From contig USFR01000012.1 of NCBI GenBank assembly GCA_900553945.1, forward strand, positions 1 through 46,779: a DNA stretch of 46,779 nucleotides, given 5' to 3'. The translations under genes and the position numbers were made by a program. Under the pieces are notes generated by a model. That model did no database searches. It saw only the letters and a program-made list of their open reading frames with translations, and was not told the DNA's origin. Source of the DNA: an uncultured Clostridium sp. (lineage in GTDB: Bacteria > Bacillota > Clostridia > TANB77 > CAG-508). Positions 39,739 through 46,779 of this stretch are shown here, one piece after another. Position 1 is the first letter of the stretch, and each line of letters begins with the position of its first letter.

Positions 39739-41097
39739 ATGTCAACAATTGCTGCGATATCGACTGCACCTGGGATTGGCGGAATAGGCATAGTTAGAAT
39801 GAGTGGTAAAGAATGTTTTGATATTCTTGATAAAATTTTCAAACCAATTTCTGATAAGCCTATAAAAGGGTATTCAATAAAGTATGGAAAAATATATGAT
39901 AATGATGAAGTTGTAGATGAAGTTTTAGTTTCATATTTTATAGGACCTAAAAGTTATACAACAGAGAATATGTGTGAAATAAATTCTCATGGTGGAATGA
40001 TTGTTATGAAAAAAATATTAGACGTGTGTCTAAAAAATGGTGCTGACTTGGCGGAACCAGGAGAATTTACTAAAAGAGCTTTTTTAAACGGAAGAATTGA
40101 TTTAACACAAGCGGAAGCTGTTATAGATGTAATTAATAGTAAAACAGAAAAGGAAGCGAAGGCTTCTATGAATCAGTTAGAAGGATATTTATCTAAGAAA
40201 ATAAAGGAGATTAGAGAAGATTTAATTTCTGGAATGGCAGATATTGAAGTTTCAATTGATTATCCTGAATATGACGTTGAGGAAGTTACTAATACAAAGA
40301 TTTTAGAGATATTGGATAGAAATGCAAAGAGATTGAATGAGCTTGAAAAGTCTTTTTCTAGTGGAAAAATTCTTAGGGAAGGTGTAAAAACAGCTATTAT
40401 TGGTAGACCTAATGCAGGAAAATCTTCATTGCTTAATTTGTTATTAAATGAGGAAAGAGCTATTGTTACTGAGATTGAAGGAACCACAAGAGATACAATC
40501 GAAGAATTTATTTCTGTTGAGGGTATTCCTTTTAAGATAATTGATACTGCTGGAATAAGGGAAACAGAGGATACTGTTGAGAAAATTGGAGTTAAAAAAG
40601 CAATTGAGATAGCTAAGGATAGTGATTTAATTATTGCTATATTTGATATTACTAAAAAATTGAATGATGAAGATGAAAAGATATTAGAAATATTAAAAAA
40701 CAGAAAATCAATTATTATTTTAAATAAAATTGATCTAAATCAAGTGGGCGTAGAGAAAGAAATTTTCGAAAAATATTCAAAAAATATTGTTACATTGTCT
40801 ACAAAAACACAAGAGGGAATGCCGGAATTGCTTGAAATGATGCAGAAAATGGTTGTTACAGAAGAAATAAAAACAGATAATGAGTTATTGGTTATTAATT
40901 CAAGACATAAAGCTTTGATATCTAAAGCGATTGTTTCTTTGAACAAAGCGATAGATACTTTAAATGCAGGAATGCCTGTTGATGTTATAGCAATTTATAT
41001 AAAAGAAATTTTAGAGGAACTTGGAAAGATTACAGGAGAGAGTGTGACTGACGATATAATTAGTGAAATTTTTTCAAAGTTTTGTTTAGGAAAATAG
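39739..41097 (+). CDS. mnmE: tRNA modification GTPase MnmE
   Basis: The 452-residue protein starts STIAAISTAPGIGGIGIVR, has the folate-binding N-terminal domain, a helical domain with an inserted G domain (P-loop GRPNAGKSS at 222-230, DTAGIRETED, NKID), and the C-terminal CLGK cysteine motif. With MnmG it makes 5-carboxymethylaminomethyl modifications on wobble uridines. GAGGAGG precedes the ATG. It lies 15 bases before mnmG. Confidence 0.97.
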   Translation: MSTIAAISTAPGIGGIGIVRMSGKECFDILDKIFKPISDKPIKGYSIKYGKIYDNDEVVDEVLVSYFIGPKSYTTENMCEINSHGGMIVMKKILDVCLKNGADLAEPGEFTKRAFLNGRIDLTQAEAVIDVINSKTEKEAKASMNQLEGYLSKKIKEIREDLISGMADIEVSIDYPEYDVEEVTNTKILEILDRNAKRLNELEKSFSSGKILREGVKTAIIGRPNAGKSSLLNLLLNEERAIVTEIEGTTRDTIEEFISVEGIPFKIIDTAGIRETEDTVEKIGVKKAIEIAKDSDLIIAIFDITKKLNDEDEKILEILKNRKSIIILNKIDLNQVGVEKEIFEKYSKNIVTLSTKTQEGMPELLEMMQKMVVTEEIKTDNELLVINSRHKALISKAIVSLNKAIDTLNAGMPVDVIAIYIKEILEELGKITGESVTDDIISEIFSKFCLGK

Positions 41098-41112
41098 AAA
41101 AGGAGTAGTAAA

Positions 41113-42993
41113 ATGAGTTTTAATGCAGGAAAATATGATATAGCAGTAATTGGTGCTGGACATGCTGGTTGTGAAGCTGCTTTAGCTGCAGCTAGAATGG
41201 GAATGAAAACATTGATATTTTCAATAACACTTGAGTGTGTTGCAAATATGCCATGTAATCCTCACATTGGTGGTTCTTCAAAAGGTCATCTTGTTAGAGA
41301 AATTGATGCACTTGGTGGAGAGATGGGAAAAAATATTGATAAAACAATGATTCAAATTAAAATGCTTAATACTTCTAAGGGACCAGCAGTTCATTCTTTA
41401 AGAGCACAAGCTGATAGAAAAAGATATCAAATGGAAATGAAACATACTCTTGAAAAACAAGAGAATCTTTATCTAAAACAAGGAGAAATTGTTAATATTC
41501 AAGTTGAAGATGGAAAAATTAAAGCAGTTGAGACAGATATGGGTGCTATTTATGAAGTTGATAGTGTTATTTTAGCAACTGGTACATATTTGAAAGGTAA
41601 AATATTTGTAGGTGAATATTCATGTGAGAGCGGACCTGATGGAGTTTTTCCAGCTAATAAGTTATCTAAATGTTTAAAAGATTTAGGAATTAACATTGTT
41701 AGATTTAAAACAGGAACACCAGCTAGAATTAATCGTAATAGTATAGATTTTTCAAAAATGGAGATTCAAGAAGGCGATCCTAATGTTCCTGCTTTTTCAT
41801 TTGAGGATAAATTAGGTGATTTTAAACAAGAACCTTGTTATTTGACATACACAAATGAAAAAACACATGAAATTATCAGAAAAAATTTACATAGGTCTCC
41901 ATTATATGCAGGAAAAATTGAAGGTACTGGCCCAAGATATTGTCCTTCTATTGAAGATAAGGTTGTTAGATTTGCTGATAAAGAAAGACATCAAATTTTT
42001 GTTGAGCCTTTAGGGGTAGATACAGATGAAATGTATATCCAAGGAATGAGTTCTTCTTTACCTGAAGATGTTCAAATAGAGATGTATAGAACTTTACCAG
42101 GATTGGAACATTGTGAATTTACTAGACCTGCATATGCAATAGAATATGATTGTATAGAACCTTCTCAATTAAAGAGGTCATTGGAGCTAAAGGCAATTGA
42201 TGGTATGTTTTTTGCTGGACAAATTAATGGAACATCTGGATATGAGGAAGCTGCTTCACAAGGAATTATTGCAGGTATAAATGCAGCGCTAAAGTTGAAA
42301 GGTGAAGAACCTGTTATACTTGATAGATCAGATGCTTATATAGGCGTTTTGATTGATGATATTGTTACTAAGAGTACAAATGAGCCTTACAGAATGATGA
42401 CTTCAAGAGCAGAGTACAGATTATTGCTTAGACAAGACAATGCCGATATGAGATTGACAGAGATTGGACATAGAGTGGGACTTATATCAGAAGAGAGATA
42501 TCAAAAGTTTTTAGAGAAAAAAGATATGATTGCTAAAGAAAAGGAAAGATTAGAAAATACTATAATTAAGCCAACAAAAGAAGTAAACCAGCTTATGGAA
42601 AAATATGGAACGTCAAAACTAACAGGTGGTGTTCGTCTTTCAGAATTATTGAAGAGAACAGAACTTACATATGATATTTTAAAGCAAATTGATAAAGATA
42701 GAGTTGACTTACCTAATGATGTTAAAGAAGAAGTTGAAATAATGGTAAAATATGAAGGATATATCAAGATGCAAGAAACTCAAGTAGAAGGATTTAAGAA
42801 ACTTGAGAAAAAATTATTACCTGAAGATATTAATTATGATGACGTAAAAGGTATTAGAATTGAGGCAAGACAGAAACTTAATAAAATAAGACCATATTCT
42901 ATAGGTCAAGCTTCAAGAATATCTGGTGTTTCACCTGCTGATATATCTGTATTACTTGTTTATTTGGAACAAAGAAAAAGAAAAGATAAATAA
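41113..42993 (+). CDS. mnmG: tRNA modification FAD enzyme MnmG
   Basis: The 626-residue protein starts with the FAD-binding GAGHAGCEAALAAARMG and has the family motifs PCNPHIGGSSKGHLVREIDALGG (given by its start PCNPHIGG), GTYLKG, RFKTGTPAR, and FAGQINGTSGYEEAA. AAAGGAG precedes the ATG. It follows mnmE as usual. Confidence 0.98.
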   Translation: MSFNAGKYDIAVIGAGHAGCEAALAAARMGMKTLIFSITLECVANMPCNPHIGGSSKGHLVREIDALGGEMGKNIDKTMIQIKMLNTSKGPAVHSLRAQADRKRYQMEMKHTLEKQENLYLKQGEIVNIQVEDGKIKAVETDMGAIYEVDSVILATGTYLKGKIFVGEYSCESGPDGVFPANKLSKCLKDLGINIVRFKTGTPARINRNSIDFSKMEIQEGDPNVPAFSFEDKLGDFKQEPCYLTYTNEKTHEIIRKNLHRSPLYAGKIEGTGPRYCPSIEDKVVRFADKERHQIFVEPLGVDTDEMYIQGMSSSLPEDVQIEMYRTLPGLEHCEFTRPAYAIEYDCIEPSQLKRSLELKAIDGMFFAGQINGTSGYEEAASQGIIAGINAALKLKGEEPVILDRSDAYIGVLIDDIVTKSTNEPYRMMTSRAEYRLLLRQDNADMRLTEIGHRVGLISEERYQKFLEKKDMIAKEKERLENTIIKPTKEVNQLMEKYGTSKLTGGVRLSELLKRTELTYDILKQIDKDRVDLPNDVKEEVEIMVKYEGYIKMQETQVEGFKKLEKKLLPEDINYDDVKGIRIEARQKLNKIRPYSIGQASRISGVSPADISVLLVYLEQRKRKDK

Positions 42994-43017
42994 TTTTTAA
43001 GAAGGGAATTATATATT

Positions 43018-43731
43018 TTGAATAGAGAAGAAATAATAAAATTTTTTAATGAAAAGTTGAAAGAAAATAATATAAAAATTTCTGATGAGCAGATGAATAA
43101 TTTTATATTATATATGGATAACTTAATAGAGTGGAATAAAAAAATTAATTTAACAGCAATTAAAGAAGAAAAAGACATTATTGTTAAACATTTTATTGAT
43201 TCAATTCTTATTGAAAAGGAAGTTAAAGGAGAGAAGCTTATTGATATTGGTTCGGGAGCCGGATTTCCAGGAATACCTTTGAAAATAGTTAGAAATGATT
43301 TAGATGTTACATTGATTGACTCTGTTAATAAGAAAGTTTTGTTTATGCAGAACACTATTGATAAGTTAAAATTAGATAATATTATTGCTGTTCATTGTAG
43401 AGCAGAAGATTATGCACATGATAAGCAGTATAGAGAGTCATTTGATGTAGTGACATCAAGGGCTGTAGCTAATATGAGTACTTTAGTTGAATACATGTTA
43501 CCTTTTGTAAAGGTAGGAGGAAAATGTATTTGTATGAAGGGACCAAATTCTGAAGAAGAAATCAATGATTCTAAAAAAGCAATTTCGATATTAGGTGGAG
43601 AAATTGAGAGGGGAGAAAAGTACAAAATTGATGACAACGATAGGTGTTTGGTGGTTATTAAAAAAGTTAAAAAAACCGAACAAATATACCCTAGAAATCA
43701 AGGAAAACCTTTAAAGGTTCCACTTAAATAA
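43018..43731 (+). CDS. rsmG: 16S rRNA m7G527 methyltransferase RsmG
   Basis: The 237-residue protein has a helical N-terminus (NFILYMDNLIEWNKKINLTAI) and the SAM-binding GSGAGFPGIPLKI, followed by VTSRAVANMSTLVEY. The start is TTG, with GAAGGG about 11 bases upstream, a slightly long spacing. It closes the mnmE-mnmG-rsmG run, and a terminator follows. Confidence 0.96.
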   Translation: MNREEIIKFFNEKLKENNIKISDEQMNNFILYMDNLIEWNKKINLTAIKEEKDIIVKHFIDSILIEKEVKGEKLIDIGSGAGFPGIPLKIVRNDLDVTLIDSVNKKVLFMQNTIDKLKLDNIIAVHCRAEDYAHDKQYRESFDVVTSRAVANMSTLVEYMLPFVKVGGKCICMKGPNSEEEINDSKKAISILGGEIERGEKYKIDDNDRCLVVIKKVKKTEQIYPRNQGKPLKVPLK

Positions 43732-43749
43732 TGTTGAAAAATAGCATGT

Positions 43750-43785
43750 TCCACAAGTAACTTGTTTGTTATTTGTGGATTTTTT
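43750..43785 (+). terminator. Terminator after rsmG
   Basis: 43750-43761 pairs with 43768-43779 over 12 bp with one wobble, followed by T6. Confidence 0.85.
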
Positions 43786-43843
43786 AATGTGAAGATGAAT
43801 CTTGTGTGTTTTTTTATAAAAAAATAAAAAATTTAAAAATTCA

Positions 43844-43872
43844 TTGACATGTAATTATAATTTTTATATTAT
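43844..43872 (+). promoter_or_regulatory. Promoter of parA-parB
   Basis: TTGACA (43844-43849), a 17-base spacer and TATTAT (43867-43872); a perfect TATAAT at 43870-43875 would need a 20-base spacer. Confidence 0.65.
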
Positions 43873-43902
43873 AATATAGAAAAAAAGAATGGAGGGATAG
43901 TA

Positions 43903-44691
43903 TTGGGAAAAATTATAGCAATAGCAAATCAAAAAGGAGGAGTGGGAAAGACTACAACATCAGTCAATTTAAGCGCTTTGCTTGCTAAAAGAGGAAAGAA
44001 AGTTGTATTAATAGATGCAGATCCTCAAGGAAATGCAACAAGTGGCCTAGGAGTTGATAAAGATGTAGAAAAATCTTTATATGATGTACTTATAAATGAG
44101 GAGCCTGTTGCAGGGACATTACAAGATACAGTAGAAAAGAATTTAAAAATATGCCCTTCAAATATGAATTTGGCCGGAGCTGAAGTTGAATTAGTTTCCC
44201 AAATGTCTAGAGAGCATAGACTTAAAGAACAACTAGAAGGAATTAAAGACAAATTTGATTATATTTTTATAGATTGCCCACCATCATTAGGATTAATTAC
44301 ATTAAATTCATTTACAGCTGCAGATTCTGTATTAATACCTGTTCAATGTGAGTATTATGCACTTGAAGGATTAGGACAATTATTAAATACAATTAATTTA
44401 GTAAAGAAACATCTTAATAAATCATTGGAAATAGAAGGGGCACTATTAACTATGTATGATATTAGGACAAACCTTTCAAACCAAGTTGTTAAGGAAGTTA
44501 AAAAATACTTTGATGATAAAGTATATAAGACAGTAATACCAAGAAATGTGCGATTAAGTGAAGCTCCAAGCTTTGGTATGCCAATTACTATGTATGATCC
44601 AAAGTCTAAAGGAGCACGTAGTTATGAGAAGTTGGCAAAAGAATTTTTAAAGATGGAAGAAGCTAAAGAAAAAGCTAAACATATGAAATAG
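43903..44691 (+). CDS. parA: Chromosome partitioning ATPase ParA (Soj)
   Basis: The 262-residue protein has the deviant Walker A KGGVGKTTTSVNL (11-23), DADPQGNATSGLG, and FIDCPPSLGLITLN. The start is TTG with GGAGGG upstream. It works with ParB near the origin to segregate and regulate initiation through DnaA. The lineage of Soj is supported by its place before parB. Confidence 0.97.
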   Translation: MGKIIAIANQKGGVGKTTTSVNLSALLAKRGKKVVLIDADPQGNATSGLGVDKDVEKSLYDVLINEEPVAGTLQDTVEKNLKICPSNMNLAGAEVELVSQMSREHRLKEQLEGIKDKFDYIFIDCPPSLGLITLNSFTAADSVLIPVQCEYYALEGLGQLLNTINLVKKHLNKSLEIEGALLTMYDIRTNLSNQVVKEVKKYFDDKVYKTVIPRNVRLSEAPSFGMPITMYDPKSKGARSYEKLAKEFLKMEEAKEKAKHMK

Positions 44692-44703
44692 GGGGGATAA
44701 GAA

Positions 44704-45546
44704 ATGGCAAAGAAAACAGGATTAGGAAAAGGATTAGATGCTTTGTTTTCAGCATCACTTGTAGAAGAAGAAACAAATGATAATGAAATGGTATATCAGT
44801 TAAAGGTTTCTGAAATAGAGCCAAATAAAGATCAGCCAAGAAGAATATTTGATGAAGATTCTTTAAATGAATTAGCTGAGTCTATAAAGAAATATGGGGT
44901 TATTCAACCAATAATCGTTTCAAAGAAAGATGATTATTATCAGATTGTAGCAGGAGAAAGAAGATGGAGAGCTTCTAAAATTGCTGGAGTTACAGAAATA
45001 CCTGCAATAGTAAGAGAAAATGATGAGCAAAAGAACAGAGAGATAGCATTAATAGAAAATATTCAAAGAGAAGATTTAAATCCAATTGAAAAAGCAAGAG
45101 GAATTAAATTACTTATGGATCAATATAATTTAACACAAGCACAAGTTGCAGAAATTATAGGTAAAGGAAGAAGTACAGTAACAAATACATTAAGAATATT
45201 AAATTTGGATCCAAGAGTAATTGATCTTGCATTACAAGGAAAATTAACAGAAGGACATTGTAAAGCATTACTTGGATTTGATAATCCAGATAAACAATAT
45301 GATATGGCTTTATATATGATTGAATCTGGTGATAGTGTTAGAGAAGCTGAGAAGAAAACAAAATCACGTAAAGCAATGCCTAAGAAAAATGAAAAATATG
45401 AACCAATATATCGTGATATTGAAAACAGTTTTCAAAGTTTCTTTGGAACAAAGGTTAAATTGAATGCAGGTCAAAGAAGAGGAAAAATAATTATTGAATA
45501 TGCATCAAATGATGACTTAGAGCGTATACTAGATTTAATAAAATAG
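44704..45546 (+). CDS. parB: Chromosome partitioning protein ParB (Spo0J)
   Basis: The 280-residue protein starts KKTGLGKGLDALF and has the CTPase motifs (IQPIIV, then GERRWRA), the helix-turn-helix region LTQAQVAEIIGKGRSTVTNTL, and a C-terminal dimer domain. It binds parS sites near the origin and slides as a CTP clamp. GGGGGG precedes the ATG. I found no convincing parS in the window. Confidence 0.97.
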   Translation: MAKKTGLGKGLDALFSASLVEEETNDNEMVYQLKVSEIEPNKDQPRRIFDEDSLNELAESIKKYGVIQPIIVSKKDDYYQIVAGERRWRASKIAGVTEIPAIVRENDEQKNREIALIENIQREDLNPIEKARGIKLLMDQYNLTQAQVAEIIGKGRSTVTNTLRILNLDPRVIDLALQGKLTEGHCKALLGFDNPDKQYDMALYMIESGDSVREAEKKTKSRKAMPKKNEKYEPIYRDIENSFQSFFGTKVKLNAGQRRGKIIIEYASNDDLERILDLIK

Positions 45547-45558
45547 GAGATGTGCATA

Positions 45559-46038
45559 ATGATAAATATAATATTGAGTTTATCTATAGCAGTTAATATA
45601 TTATTAACTGCTATAGTATTATTATTTATTTTTAGAATAAAAAATTTAGAAGATAAGTATTATTCTTTCATTGCTAAGTTTGATGGAAATAGAAGTATTG
45701 AAGAAGTTATGAATAATTATATGAAAATGGTAAATAATGTTAATGAAGATAATAAAATTATAAAAGCAAATGCTTTAAACATTGAAAGACAATTAAATAT
45801 GTGTGTTCAGAATATAGGATTGGTTAGATACAATGCTTTTGATGATGTAGGAAGTGAGCTTAGTTTTGCAATAGCTATGCTAGATAATGAAGACAATGGT
45901 TTTGTTATTAATTCAATTTATGGACGTACCTCAAGCAATGTATATGCAAAAACAATTGAAAATGGTACATCAAAAGTTACATTATCAGATGAAGAAATAA
46001 AAGCAGTTAATAAAGCAAAAGAACATAAAAAATTATAA
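45559..46038 (+). CDS. DUF4446 family protein
   Basis: The start is ATG 45559, 9 bases after AGGAG; an ATG at 45550 abuts that site. The roughly 159-residue product has an N-terminal membrane segment (2-27), a short coiled coil, and the DUF4446 core IGLVRYNAFDDVGSELSFAIA, then NSIYGRTSSNVYAK. The family commonly follows parB in Firmicutes; its role is unknown. Confidence 0.92.
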   Translation: MINIILSLSIAVNILLTAIVLLFIFRIKNLEDKYYSFIAKFDGNRSIEEVMNNYMKMVNNVNEDNKIIKANALNIERQLNMCVQNIGLVRYNAFDDVGSELSFAIAMLDNEDNGFVINSIYGRTSSNVYAKTIENGTSKVTLSDEEIKAVNKAKEHKKL

Positions 46039-46058
46039 AAAAAATATTAAGAATTGTA

Positions 46059-46087
46059 TTGACAATTGAAAATATATATGTTAAATT
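46059..46087 (+). promoter_or_regulatory. Promoter of the tRNA-Ser genes
   Basis: TTGACA (46059-46064), a 17-base spacer and TAAATT (46082-46087). The start point would lie just upstream of the first tRNA. Confidence 0.7.
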
Positions 46088-46102
46088 ATTAATGTTCTCT
46101 GT

Positions 46103-46194
<92 letters not shown>

Positions 46195-46196
46195 AT

Positions 46197-46222
46197 AGCT
46201 AGATATGAAAAACTATCTAGCT
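46197..46222 (+). terminator. Hairpin between the tRNA-Ser genes
   Basis: AGCTAGATA (46197-46205) pairs exactly with 46214-46222, followed by TTATATTT. It may terminate partly or guide processing of a two-tRNA transcript. Confidence 0.6.
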
Positions 46223-46234
46223 TTATATTTATAT

Positions 46235-46326
46235 GGAGAATTACCCAAGTGGCTGAAGGGGACAGTTTGCTAAACTGTTAGGGTTCGTTTAGGGCCGCGA
46301 GGGTTCAAATCCCTCATTCTCCGCCA
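46235..46326 (+). tRNA. tRNA-Ser (anticodon GCT)
   Basis: 92-nt class II tRNA: acceptor GGAGAAT/ATTCTCC, anticodon loop TTGCTAA (GCT, codons AGC/AGU), a long variable arm, T-loop TTCAAAT and encoded CCA. Confidence 0.97.
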
Positions 46327-46327
46327 G

Positions 46328-46358
46328 AAGATAGTATTTATATACTATCTTTTTTTTG
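46328..46358 (+). terminator. Terminator of the tRNA-Ser genes
   Basis: AAGATAGTAT (46328-46337) pairs exactly with 46342-46351, followed by a T run. Confidence 0.88.
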
Positions 46359-46779
46359 TGCTTAATTTATTGTAATGGATATAGGTATTATGCAACCTAT
46401 TATGTATAGCAAAATGTAAAGTTAAGCATTAAAATCAAAAATAAGGTTAAAAATATATCAAGACATATAATTTATAGGAAACGAAATAAAAACTTATTAA
46501 AAACGATTTTAAAAGGTAATTTGACATAGAAAAAATATTAATTGCTAATATCAAAAATTAATATATGAAAAATATAAAATGAATAGAGAAAAATAAATAA
46601 AAAAAATAAATAAAAAAAATAAATAGAAAAAATAAATAAAAAAATAAATAGAAAAATAAATAAAAAAATAAATAAAAAAATAAATAGAAAAATAAATAAA
46701 AAAACAAACAGAAAAATAACAAAAAAAGTGAAAGTACTGAAAAATAAGGCTTTTTTTTGTAATATATAGTTAATTTTAA
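46359..46779. other. Gene-free AT-rich right edge
   Basis: No gene seen on either strand. The main content is the tandem repeat at 46594-46716. Confidence 0.6.
46594..46716 (+). repeat. 12-13 bp A-rich tandem repeat, 10 copies
   Basis: TAAATA[A/G]AAAAA(A) begins at 46594, 46607, 46620, 46633, 46645, 46657, 46669, 46681 and 46693. The tenth unit at 46705 reads CAAACAGAAAAA. The first three units are 13 bp and the later ones 12 bp. Confidence 0.9.

Noticed and set aside
43747..43762. parS-like site TGTTCCACAAGTAACT
   Set aside because: Only the left half matches the parS consensus TGTTCCACGTGAAACA, and the sequence is explained by the rsmG terminator stem.
46594..46716. CRISPR array
   Set aside because: The units are contiguous low-complexity repeats without unique spacers, and there are no cas genes.

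Overview
The window is a very AT-rich, low-GC Gram-positive chromosome segment centred on the replication origin. It carries the canonical Firmicutes origin block (gyrA, gyrB, remB-type DUF370, recF, dnaN, dnaA on the minus strand; rpmH, rnpA, yidD, yidC, jag, mnmE, mnmG, rsmG, parA, parB on the plus strand). Sporulation and germination genes (spoIIE, cwlD, ypeB) and tRNAs with encoded CCA point to an endospore-forming member of the Clostridia, probably an uncultured gut-type lineage. The lineage is an inference; no 16S gene is present.

Layout. 1-2212: minus-strand gene for a large surface protein (seven propeller-type repeats plus MucBP-like domains), cut by the window edge. 2614-5241: ypeB and a divergent UgtP-like glycosyltransferase. 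5335-6445: remnant of an Rpn/PD-(D/E)XK transposase-like gene, flanked by inverted repeats and a 131-bp nested palindrome. 6484-10441: recR, ybaB, dnaX, SRP RNA, a membrane protein and tadA (all minus). 10749-11075: tRNA-Arg and a DUF1858 protein. 11247-16649: plus-strand cluster encoding type IV secretion (T4SS) parts (a hidden 46-codon ORF, VirD4-like coupling ATPase, VirB2-like pilin, VirB6-like and VirB3/PrgI-like membrane proteins), followed by a separately promoted dnaD-dnaI primosome pair. 16844-23392: cwlD, acpS, an unknown C-tail-anchored protein, a WG-repeat protein and spoIIE (minus). 23633-32776: gyrA and gyrB, separated by a four-gene operon (split VirB4, a TadZ/CpaE-like degenerate ATPase, an unknown helical protein). 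32788-36941: remB, recF, dnaN, oriC, dnaA. 37212-46038: plus-strand rpmH to parB and a DUF4446 gene. 46103-46326: two tRNA-Ser genes. The right edge holds a regular 12-13 bp A-rich tandem repeat.

How the parts fit. Genes left of dnaA mostly run leftward and genes right of it rightward, as expected for an origin near 35.3-37.1 kb. The T4SS parts form two clusters 12 kb apart that complement each other (VirD4/B2/B3/B6 in one, VirB4 in the other). No relaxase is visible, so this looks like a resident translocation machine rather than an intact conjugative element. The VirB4 operon has a Spo0A-box-like site just upstream of a good promoter, and a similar site lies upstream of spoIIE. Its genes appear to start at ATC, ATA, ATA and TTG rather than ATG, each after a strong Shine-Dalgarno sequence. 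This operon is the most unusual object in the window.
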